From positions 1-43,794 of the forward strand of contig CAMLRZ010000010.1 of the NCBI GenBank assembly GCA_946482575.1: DNA of 43,794 nt. Direction: 5' to 3'. This stretch comes from an uncultured Candidatus Saccharibacteria bacterium. GTDB lineage: Bacteria; Patescibacteria; Saccharimonadia; Saccharimonadales; UBA4665. The position numbers were made by a program, and so were the translations under genes. The notes beneath the pieces were generated by a model that was not told the DNA's origin, searched no databases, and worked only from the letters and a program-made list of their open reading frames with translations. Below are positions 16,169-22,635 of this stretch, in pieces (position 1 is the stretch's first letter; each line of letters begins with the position of its first letter).

Positions 16169-17431
16169 ATGGATCAGCAACTGGCACTGGATATTATGAT
16201 GCGCGGCGAAAGCGTATTTTTGACGGGGCCGGCAGGGTCCGGAAAAACCTATGTTCTGAATCAATTTATTGATCAAGCACGCAAAGCTGGCATGGTGGTT
16301 GCGGTCACTGCCACCACTGGTTTGGCTGCAACTCATTTGAATGGAACAACCATTCACGCCTGGAGCGGGATTGGCGTACGTGATGAGTTAGAAGAAGCGT
16401 TCTTCGAGAACTTTCGCAAAGACCGTCGCAAGCAGATAAAAGAAGCCGACGTTTTAGTAATTGACGAAATTTCGATGCTGCACGACTACCGTTTGGACAT
16501 GATTGACGACATTTGCCGGCACGTGCGCCGTAACGCCAAGCCATTCGGCGGCCTGCAAATTGTTTTGTGTGGTGACTTCTTTCAGCTGCCGCCGGTGAAT
16601 CGGCCGGGCAGCAGGGGAGGGGGCTTTGTGGTAGGCTCACGTGCGTGGGATGATCTGTCTCCAGCTATATGTTACCTAGAGGAGCAGCATCGTCAGGATG
16701 ATCAAACATTTTTGGAGATTCTGAATGCCTTACGCGCGGGGGATGTGCGCCGTCACCATGCCGAAGCGCTCCTGGAACGAGTAGATGCCGAATTGCCCAG
16801 TCACCATGACACCACGGAACTCCATACCGTAAACGTTGATGTGGACGCCATAAATGCCAAAAAACTAGCATCATTACGGGCAGACGAACATCGCTACACC
16901 GTGTCTACCGCTGGCTCCGACAATTACGTAGATACGCTTAAGCGGTCCTGCTTGGCTGTGGAAGATTTAGTGCTCAAAAAAGGCGCATTAGTCATGTTCC
17001 TAAAAAACAATAGCGAACAGCGCTATGTAAATGGCACACTGGGCACCGTGATCGGTTTTGACAAAGCCATGGATTACCCAATAGTGGAGCTCATGGACGG
17101 ACGTAAAATTACCGTAGAGCCTGACACCTGGGAGCTCATGGACGGCGACGTAAAGCGCGCCTCACTGGCGCAGATCCCGTTACGCTTGGCGTGGGCAATT
17201 ACCGTGCACAAAAGCCAGGGAATGACGCTGGACGCAGCTCGCATTGATCTTCGCCGTGCGTTTGTAGAGGGTATGGGGTACGTAGCGCTCAGCCGCGTGC
17301 GCAGTTTGGATACGCTTAGCCTTGCGGGCATCAATAAAACCGCCTTGCGAATTAGTTCCGAAGCACTGGCAATTGACTCGCAGCTCCGAAAAAAATCAGA
17401 GGCCGACCGCGCTCGTTTTGCGGTTGCGTAA
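16169..17431 (+). CDS. PIF1-like superfamily 1B DNA helicase
   Basis: A 420-residue SF1 helicase. Walker A is GPAGSGKT (20-27), Walker B VLVIDEISML (Asp99-Glu100), motif III LCGDFFQLPPV, motif V/VI TVHKSQGMTLD and ALSRVRSLDTL. The spacing and the VNGTLGTVIGF strand match PIF1/RecD2-type 5'-3' helicases that unwind G-quadruplexes, R-loops or stalled-fork structures. There is no RecD N-terminal domain. A TACAAT box (16138-16143) precedes it and GAGGG lies about 10 nt before the ATG. Confidence 0.9.
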   Translation: MDQQLALDIMMRGESVFLTGPAGSGKTYVLNQFIDQARKAGMVVAVTATTGLAATHLNGTTIHAWSGIGVRDELEEAFFENFRKDRRKQIKEADVLVIDEISMLHDYRLDMIDDICRHVRRNAKPFGGLQIVLCGDFFQLPPVNRPGSRGGGFVVGSRAWDDLSPAICYLEEQHRQDDQTFLEILNALRAGDVRRHHAEALLERVDAELPSHHDTTELHTVNVDVDAINAKKLASLRADEHRYTVSTAGSDNYVDTLKRSCLAVEDLVLKKGALVMFLKNNSEQRYVNGTLGTVIGFDKAMDYPIVELMDGRKITVEPDTWELMDGDVKRASLAQIPLRLAWAITVHKSQGMTLDAARIDLRRAFVEGMGYVALSRVRSLDTLSLAGINKTALRISSEALAIDSQLRKKSEADRARFAVA

Positions 17432-17454
17432 AGCAGCCCTACAGCCGCACATGG

Positions 17455-17460
17455 TATACT
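17455..17460 (+). promoter_or_regulatory. Extended -10 box, predicted leaderless start of the CarS-like gene
   Basis: TGG-TATACT with 8 nt to the ATG at 17469, no Shine-Dalgarno sequence. Confidence 0.6.
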
Positions 17461-17468
17461 GGAATTAA

Positions 17469-18023
17469 ATGCACGAACTATTATTTGCACTGTGGTTTTT
17501 TCTGCCAGCGGGACTCGCCAATGCAGCGCCCATCTTTGCAGCTAGCCTACCGTGGTTGCGTAAATTTAATGCACCAATTGACGGCGGCAAAACCTATCGA
17601 GGGCAGCGAATTCTGGGATCGCACAAAACATGGCGCGGCCTGATTGTGGGCATTGTGGTAGCCACCGCAACGTTGTGGGCTCAGCAGCTGGCTCTTGCGC
17701 ATAATACGTGGCTTCACGACTTTTTGAATCAAGTTGATTACGCCACGCTGCCGGTGCTTATTGTCGGTCCACTTTTTGGTATTGGCGCATTGGGCGGTGA
17801 TGCGTTAGAAAGCTTCTTTAAGCGTCAGCGAAAAATTGCTCCCGGCAGAGGGTGGTTTCCATTTGACCAAACCGATTACATTATTGGTGGCGCTCTGTTG
17901 ACCTATCCATACGTTCAGCTCAGCATTGTGCAATACGCGGTGCTGCTACTGCTCTGGCTACTAGTGCACGTTGTGGCTAGCTACGTTGGCTACCTGCTGC
18001 ACCTCAAAGAGCATCCCATTTAA
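17469..18023 (+). CDS. CDP-archaeol synthase (CarS)-like membrane protein
   Basis: A 184-residue integral membrane protein of the PF01864 family, named for the archaeal enzyme that makes CDP-archaeol from CTP and an unsaturated ether lipid phosphate; it is distantly related to CdsA. Visible motifs are GGKTYRGQRILGSHKTWRG near residue 40, GDALESFFKRQ near residue 113, and GWFPFDQTDYIIGG near residue 132. Bacterial members exist with unproven substrates. Its last 20 bp overlap tail-to-tail with the convergent gene 18004-18999. Confidence 0.82.
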   Translation: MHELLFALWFFLPAGLANAAPIFAASLPWLRKFNAPIDGGKTYRGQRILGSHKTWRGLIVGIVVATATLWAQQLALAHNTWLHDFLNQVDYATLPVLIVGPLFGIGALGGDALESFFKRQRKIAPGRGWFPFDQTDYIIGGALLTYPYVQLSIVQYAVLLLLWLLVHVVASYVGYLLHLKEHPI

Positions 18024-18999
18024 GAGTAGGGAAGATCGGACTTTCGCTAGCCTGCATAAACGTGGCGTTGCTCATGGCACGAGCTAGCGCCGTTCGTCCT
18101 GAAGCTCGATGGCGAGCCACTGCTTGCGCCAACGTTTCCCCGTAGGCCAATAAATACTCCCGAACACGGTCGTACAAAAAGAATGTATCGTCTTCAAAGT
18201 AAGACTCCAGAAAGCGTTGCGAGTACGTGCTGCTAGCCAGGGCCTGTACACGATGCGCCAGCAGAATCACCGTGTCGTATTGCGCGCGCACATCAGCATT
18301 AATACGAAGCGGGCGGGCTAGTTCAAGCGCACGTTGAAAACCATTCGCCGCCTGTATAAACCGATGCCCGATGCCCAATAATGTGTCCAGCGCATCGTCC
18401 ATGGCGTCTATATTTGTGCCTTTTCCTTGCAACAACTTCTTGGGGTGCACATCGTATTTTCGTAAAAATTCCAGCATCACATGCCACTGTTCAACAACTT
18501 GAGTCTCGAGCTGCTTTTTGGGGAGCAGACCATACTTTTTCCAGTTTGTACCATGATCGTAATCCACTAAAAGACTATCGGCTGGCATGCCGCTGGCAAT
18601 TTTTTGTGCATTTATGCTGCCAACAGGGTGCACCAGATAAAACGTAAAGCAATTCGCTGGAATCGTGTCCAGCTGACTGGGCTTTAGAAAGTAAATATCT
18701 GCATCTGGTCGCTCTAACGGATGTTTCATGGTAAAGCGCATACGCTGCATGCGGGCAATAGTGTGCGTAAACTTCAAAATTTTGTCAGCATTGAGCGTGC
18801 TGGCTCGTTGTTTTTGAATGCTTCGGGCAAGCTTGAGCCACTGCTTTCGCGAAGCACTGAGCATAACCACCGGGTTACCCTCACATAAAACAATAGCTTT
18901 TCCCAAATGTTGGCGTGCGTGCAGGTGACGCATAACATCAGCTGCAACACTGTCCGTACCCCGAGCCGAAGATATGCGCTGTTCAAAATATACTGCCAT
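18004..18999 (-). CDS. Conserved hypothetical soluble protein
   Basis: A 331-residue protein with no membrane segment and no motif that I can name. The N-terminal 60 residues (VADVMRHLHARQHLGKAIVLCEGNPVV in part) look like an alpha/beta fold, residues 110-160 hold beta segments (DSLLVDYDHGT), and the C-terminal half is helical. GGAG sits 6 nt before the ATG. It converges on, and overlaps by 20 bp, the CarS-like gene. Confidence 0.6.
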   Translation of the reverse strand: MAVYFEQRISSARGTDSVAADVMRHLHARQHLGKAIVLCEGNPVVMLSASRKQWLKLARSIQKQRASTLNADKILKFTHTIARMQRMRFTMKHPLERPDADIYFLKPSQLDTIPANCFTFYLVHPVGSINAQKIASGMPADSLLVDYDHGTNWKKYGLLPKKQLETQVVEQWHVMLEFLRKYDVHPKKLLQGKGTNIDAMDDALDTLLGIGHRFIQAANGFQRALELARPLRINADVRAQYDTVILLAHRVQALASSTYSQRFLESYFEDDTFFLYDRVREYLLAYGETLAQAVARHRASGRTALARAMSNATFMQASESPIFPTLKWDAL

Positions 19000-19083
19000 A
19001 ATTACTCCATAAGACGTTGGTTGGTTTATTTTGGGCGCATGATATCACAGGTTCCTTCGAAGTGCACAATTTACGAAACATGA

Positions 19084-19752
19084 TTACAAATAATGATGTT
19101 GCTGGAAGCTAAAATACTCGGTTTTGCTTACAATAATATGATCCCGAAGCGTAATGCCCACCAGATGTCCGGCAGCAGCAAGTTGCTGCGTAAGCGTAAC
19201 GTCTTGCTGGCTGGGTTTGGGGTCACCCGATGGGTGATTGTGGGCCAGCACAACGCTAGCTGCGCGATCAGTGATGGCGTCGGCAAACACCTCACGCGGA
19301 TGCGCCATAACCGAATCGAGCAAACCCACCGTAATAGTGCGCTGAGCAATCAGACGCTGGCCACCGTCCAGGCTCAGGCATACAAAATACTCTTGTTGTT
19401 TTGTGCGGATGTCGTCCAGCCGCGCCAGAATATCCTGCTGTGTCTTGAGAGGTTCAATATCACGCACCAGATAACGCTGGGCTACCTCCAGCGATGCCAG
19501 AATTTTACAGGCGGCGGCCGGCCCAATGCCGCGGATCGCCGTGAGATTTTCAAAATTTACCGTGCCGGTACCTTTACTGAGCAGCTTCTGTACTTTATTG
19601 GCCATATATGATACGTCGGCTGCCGCCGTTCCGTTGCCCAATATTATTTCGAGCAGCTCAAAGTCGCTGAGCGCGGCCGGTCCTTTGCGGCAAAGCTTTT
19701 CTCGCGGTCGGTCAGCTAGATCTAATTGGTGAATGCGTTTCTTGTGTGTCAT
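19084..19752 (-). CDS. radC: RadC-like JAB/MPN domain protein
   Basis: A 222-residue RadC family protein. An N-terminal helix-hairpin-helix-like part (LTAIRGIGPAAACKI, about 70-84) precedes the JAB domain with metal ligands H171-N-H173 and Asp184 in HNHPSGDPKPSQQD, and Glu154 as the probable catalytic acid. RadC proteins were linked to DNA repair historically, but that role is disputed; JAB domains are usually metallo-hydrolases. No Shine-Dalgarno sequence is evident. Confidence 0.92.
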   Translation of the reverse strand: MTHKKRIHQLDLADRPREKLCRKGPAALSDFELLEIILGNGTAAADVSYMANKVQKLLSKGTGTVNFENLTAIRGIGPAAACKILASLEVAQRYLVRDIEPLKTQQDILARLDDIRTKQQEYFVCLSLDGGQRLIAQRTITVGLLDSVMAHPREVFADAITDRAASVVLAHNHPSGDPKPSQQDVTLTQQLAAAGHLVGITLRDHIIVSKTEYFSFQQHHYL

Positions 19753-19815
19753 TTGGGCGCTGTAAGTCTACAAGAAGTTCGTCCCAAAATGCAACCTTGA
19801 TAGTACGCCATAAAG

Positions 19816-19844
19816 TTGACAAAAAGCTAATGTTTTGCTAAAGT
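19816..19844 (+). promoter_or_regulatory. Consensus promoter of the 19873 gene
   Basis: TTGACA (19816-19821), 17-bp spacer ending in TGC (extended -10), TAAAGT (19839-19844). One of the best -35 elements in the window. Confidence 0.8.
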
Positions 19845-19872
19845 AAGCTTATTAAAACAACAAAACAAAAAT

Positions 19873-20124
19873 ATGCAACATCATCTTGAACAAACCATCC
19901 ACCAACGTATTGAGTCGCTGCTGCGCCACCGCGCACTTATTGCAACAGCTGTAGTGGTGCTGTTTGGCGCGCTCATCTTATCGGACCGTCGTTTGAATAA
20001 CCTGTGGCAGCATGCGTATGCTCACGGTGCTAACTGGATTGGGGCATACATGCACCACGAGCATCCACGACACGACGTGTCTCATGTAGCAATTGCTCGC
20101 GTTCCAACTATATCGGGGTACTAG
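19873..20124 (+). CDS. Small single-pass membrane protein
   Basis: An 83-residue protein with one hydrophobic helix (about 22-38, LIATAVVVLFGALIL) and a His-rich tail (MHHEHPRHD). It has no Shine-Dalgarno site but a strong consensus promoter ends 28 nt before the ATG, and a terminator-like hairpin follows at 20202-20222. Function unknown. The promoter supports a real gene. Confidence 0.55.
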   Translation: MQHHLEQTIHQRIESLLRHRALIATAVVVLFGALILSDRRLNNLWQHAYAHGANWIGAYMHHEHPRHDVSHVAIARVPTISGY

Positions 20125-20197
20125 GGAAGTCTATGGTGTGCACAAGCAGGCTCACCACTACATGTTGCGCCCAACCTGTGGAAAACTCATATCTGTG

Positions 20198-20228
20198 GAA
20201 AAGTGGTGTAGGAAACACCACTATTTTC
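20198..20228 (+). terminator. Terminator-like hairpin before the mraZ promoter
   Basis: Perfect 8-bp stem AGTGGTGT (20202-20209) with ACACCACT (20215-20222), 5-nt loop, followed by ATTTTC and preceded by an A-run, so it could work in both directions. Confidence 0.6.
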
Positions 20229-20240
20229 ATGCAAAATGAC

Positions 20241-20270
20241 TTGTGCGTGGGTAATCGTGGGTAGTATGAT
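20241..20270 (+). promoter_or_regulatory. Putative promoter of the mraZ cluster
   Basis: TATGAT (20265-20270, 5 of 6 matches) with a weak TTGTGC at 20241-20246, 18-bp spacer. The spacer contains the first pair of MraZ boxes, and the second pair lies just after the expected start site, an arrangement suited to autorepression. Confidence 0.6.
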
Positions 20271-20295
20271 GTCGTCAGTGGGTAATCGTGGGTAG
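20247..20295 (+). promoter_or_regulatory. MraZ-box array (operator)
   Basis: The 18-bp unit GTGGGTAATCGTGGGTAG occurs twice, at 20247-20264 and 20278-20295. Each contains two GTGGG boxes separated by 5 bp. The four boxes start at 20247, 20257, 20278 and 20288, so spacings are 10, 21 and 10 bp and all face one side of the helix. MraZ is known to bind TGGGN direct repeats with 5-nt spacers upstream of its own gene. Confidence 0.85.
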
Positions 20296-20373
20296 CCCAA
20301 CAAGCAGAAGCTTCAAACAGGACTACTCAGCAAAATAAAAAATGACCACTAGAAATTTAAAGCAACCAAGGGA

Positions 20374-20736
20374 ATGGCTACAGTAGACTATTTTCAGCGT
20401 AAACTCGATGACAAGCGACGGTTAACAATACCGGCAGAGCTTCGAGACGAGTTTGAGAGCGGGGTAGTTATCACTCGTGGATTCCAAAAGTACCTGCACG
20501 TGTACCCTAAATCGGTATGGAACGAGCTGGTCGAGCCGCAACTTCAGGGTAATATCCTGGACGAGCACATCGCCGACTTGAACGTAAAATTCCGAATGGG
20601 GAAGACCGAAGGCATTTGCGACCAAAAACAAGGCCGCATTGCTATCGAGCAGCACTTGCTAGAGTACGCAGGAATCGACAAGGACGTTGTAGCGGTCCGG
20701 GTTGGAAAGTATTGGCGGCTTATGGCGAACGCGTAG
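20374..20736 (+). CDS. mraZ: Transcriptional regulator MraZ
   Basis: A 120-residue protein with two SpoVT-AbrB half-barrel DNA-binding motifs: KLDDKRRLTIPAELR near residues 10-24 and CDQKQGRIAIEQHLLEYAGI near residues 82-101. MraZ forms ring oligomers and represses or tunes the dcw cluster by binding GTGGG repeats, which are present upstream. It is shorter than E. coli MraZ (152). An AAGGG lies right against the ATG, too close to be a good Shine-Dalgarno site, and the leader is about 100 nt. Confidence 0.93.
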   Translation: MATVDYFQRKLDDKRRLTIPAELRDEFESGVVITRGFQKYLHVYPKSVWNELVEPQLQGNILDEHIADLNVKFRMGKTEGICDQKQGRIAIEQHLLEYAGIDKDVVAVRVGKYWRLMANA

Positions 20737-20780
20737 CGCAAACCTAACCTCAATCACAGCACCTTAACAATTTAGCAAGA

Positions 20781-20819
20781 CAGATAGCACACATCGGTAC
20801 AACCGAGGTCAGCTATCTG
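20781..20819. promoter_or_regulatory. Two-stem hairpin between mraZ and rsmH
   Basis: Outer arms CAGATAGC (20781-20788) and GCTATCTG (20812-20819), a symmetric 6/6 internal loop, and inner stem CGGT/ACCG (20795-20798, 20802-20805) around ACA. There is no T-run, so it is not a standard terminator. The 370 bp from 20737 to 21106 otherwise hold only an AT-rich hairpin at 20948-20964. Confidence 0.5.
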
Positions 20820-20947
20820 GCAGTCAACATGTGGATCGATGGCACCACTTGAAAAACCATAGTACTTTTTTTGGAAAACACCTCCCAAAACTCCACCTCA
20901 CACATAAGTCTCTCAACCTTTGATTGCTTGCACAGTTAAGAAGTTCG

Positions 20948-20967
20948 AAGATTTTTCAAATCTTTTT
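20948..20967 (+). terminator. Weak AT-rich terminator-like hairpin downstream of mraZ
   Basis: AAGATTT (20948-20954) pairs with AAATCTT (20958-20964) around TTC, followed by TTTCGC. Low GC makes termination uncertain. Confidence 0.3.
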
Positions 20968-21092
20968 CGCTCAAAAATTCTTCTTTACCTACCGGCAAGT
21001 GATCATACACAAAAACAAAAACTACAAAAAACAAATAGTTGACTGCTGGATAGGTGACCTTGCCAAAACAAAAACACCAAAAACAAAAATGG

Positions 21093-21098
21093 TATTAT
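21093..21098 (+). promoter_or_regulatory. Extended -10 box, predicted leaderless start of rsmH
   Basis: TGG-TATTAT with 8 nt to the ATG at 21107. This supports the short form of rsmH and a promoter inside the dcw cluster. Confidence 0.6.
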
Positions 21099-21106
21099 AT
21101 ACAGGC

Positions 21107-22006
21107 ATGCACCAAAACGATCACCTTAACCAAAATCATCATATTCCAGTTCTGCTTGAGCACGTGCTCACATATCTGAACCCACAGGCGGGGGAAACAT
21201 ACCTTGACCTAACGGGCGGATACGGAGGCCACGCAAGCGCGGTACTGGAAAAAACCAACAACCCAAGCGGCGCCACGCTTGTAGATCGCGATAGCAACGC
21301 AATTGCCGAGCTTACCGCAAAATTTGCAGGGCAGGGGACTCGCATTATGCAGGCCGACTTTTACACGGCCAGCCGCGAGCTAGCAGAGCAGGGGAGTACG
21401 TTTGATCTGATTTTGGCCGATTTAGGCGTATCGTCACCGCACCTTAACCAAGCAAGTCGTGGATTTTCCATAATTCAAGACGGGCCACTGGATATGCGCA
21501 TGGATCAAACCCAAACGCTCACTGCGGAAATTATGGTTAATACCTATGCAGAAGATGAGCTTGCGGCATTGATCAAACGCTACGGCGAAGAGCCTAAAAG
21601 TAGGCAGATAGCTTCGCTGATCGTCCAGAATCGTCCGTTCCACACCACCACGCACCTTGCGCAAGTCGTTAAACAGGCTTGGCCAGGGTACAGTAAAGTT
21701 CATCCGGCAACACGCACGTTTCAGGCGTTGCGCATCGCCGTGAATGACGAGCTGGAGCTCTTGCGCAAAAGTCTGCCCATCTGGATAGAAAATCTGTTGG
21801 CGCCGAACGGTAGAATTGCTATAATTAGCTTCCACAGCCTAGAAGACCGCATCGTAAAAGAAGCGCTCAAACAGGCGAGTGGCGACCGGTACGACGCAAC
21901 ACTACAGCTACTGACCAAAAAACCAGTTGTGGCCGACGAAAATGAAATCGTTTTTAATCCGCGAGCAAGGAGTGCAAAACTCCGCGCCGCATTGAAACAA
22001 AAATAA
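21107..22006 (+). CDS. rsmH: 16S rRNA (cytosine1402-N4)-methyltransferase RsmH (MraW)
   Basis: RsmH methylates N4 of C1402 in 16S rRNA. The ATG at 21107 gives MHQNDHLNQNHHIPVLLEHV, matching the family start (HIPVLL); the frame stays open 183 bp further upstream, but those residues are lysine-rich and unlike the family. Visible motifs are SAM-binding DLTGGYGGHA, DLILADLGVSSPHLN, RGFSI-DGPLDMRMD and NGRIAIISFHSLEDRIVK. The 299-residue length is normal. Confidence 0.94.
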   Translation: MHQNDHLNQNHHIPVLLEHVLTYLNPQAGETYLDLTGGYGGHASAVLEKTNNPSGATLVDRDSNAIAELTAKFAGQGTRIMQADFYTASRELAEQGSTFDLILADLGVSSPHLNQASRGFSIIQDGPLDMRMDQTQTLTAEIMVNTYAEDELAALIKRYGEEPKSRQIASLIVQNRPFHTTTHLAQVVKQAWPGYSKVHPATRTFQALRIAVNDELELLRKSLPIWIENLLAPNGRIAIISFHSLEDRIVKEALKQASGDRYDATLQLLTKKPVVADENEIVFNPRARSAKLRAALKQK

Positions 22007-22034
22007 TAAAAAACAAAAAGAAAGGGCCAACTTT

Positions 22035-22097
22035 ATGAAAATCGAAGTTAAGAGCCGCTCATACACACACCGCATCACTGTTACTCGCGTAGCCTAA
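22035..22097 (+). CDS. Possible 20-residue leader peptide before ftsL
   Basis: ATG-initiated reading frame MKIEVKSRSYTHRITVTRVA with AGGG 8 nt upstream, in the 248-bp gap between rsmH and ftsL. It is followed 28 bp later by a strong hairpin (22126-22150). The peptide is basic and has no run of one amino acid that would mark a classic attenuator. Confidence 0.35.
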   Translation: MKIEVKSRSYTHRITVTRVA

Positions 22098-22125
22098 TAC
22101 GTTTTAACAGAATGTACCCAGGGAA

Positions 22126-22150
22126 GGCGGCGCTCAAAATTAGCGCCGCC
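22126..22150. promoter_or_regulatory. Strong GC hairpin in the rsmH-ftsL gap
   Basis: Perfect 9-bp stem GGCGGCGCT (22126-22134) with AGCGCCGCC (22142-22150), 7-nt A-rich loop, no following T-run. Probably an RNA processing, pausing or attenuation element in the leader of ftsL. Confidence 0.6.
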
Positions 22151-22254
22151 CGACCTCACCAAATACCTATCGTGCTTGGTCTGCTTCAACGCACTATGAA
22201 TCTGACCTAGCTCGATACCCTCACACAAAAAATAAACACAAAAAAGAGAAAAAA

Positions 22255-22605
22255 ATGACATACTCAAGTTCACTCGCAGTCGGGCGAAAAAGCGCCGGGC
22301 TCAGCCGGAACCAGAATACGGCCAGCTTCCGCGGTCGCGAGCGAGCACTCGGCCCCGTTAGCAACACGGTAATTTTGATCGTATTGGCTTGTTTGTTGGG
22401 TCTGCTGTACCTGACCCAGGTTACCAAAACTAACGCCTACGGCTACAAAATTAACAGTCTGCAAGAAAAGCAGTCGCAGCTTGCCGAAGAGCACGACGAC
22501 CTTGAGGTTGCCTCAGCTCGCCTCCAATCTGTTGACCGCGTACAAAGCAGCGCTGTTGCACAGAGCATGGCAACAGTAACTCCTACCGCAACAGTTCAAG
22601 ACTAA
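22255..22605 (+). CDS. ftsL: FtsL-like cell division protein
   Basis: A 116-residue bitopic protein: basic cytoplasmic tail (1-36), one transmembrane helix (about 37-54), and a short external coiled coil (about 60-95, INSLQEKQSQLAEEHDDLEVA). Sequence identity in this family is low; the call rests on topology and on the position between rsmH and ftsI, where ftsL lies in nearly all dcw clusters. FtsL joins FtsQ and activates the FtsWI synthase. Confidence 0.75.
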   Translation: MTYSSSLAVGRKSAGLSRNQNTASFRGRERALGPVSNTVILIVLACLLGLLYLTQVTKTNAYGYKINSLQEKQSQLAEEHDDLEVASARLQSVDRVQSSAVAQSMATVTPTATVQD

Positions 22606-22621
22606 CATACCACTTTTGGTA

Positions 22622-22627
22622 TATACT
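22622..22627 (+). promoter_or_regulatory. -10 box, predicted leaderless start of ftsI
   Basis: TATACT with 8 nt to the ATG at 22636 and no Shine-Dalgarno sequence. Confidence 0.6.
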
Positions 22628-22635
22628 ATTTAGCA

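Noticed and set aside
20247..20295. Start of a CRISPR array or satellite repeat
   Set aside because: Only two copies of an 18-bp unit, and the GTGGG-N5-GTGGG content and mraZ position identify them as operator boxes.
20924..21106. 61-residue N-terminal extension of rsmH
   Set aside because: The extension is Lys-rich with no RsmH similarity, and an extended -10 box sits 8 nt before the internal ATG at 21107.
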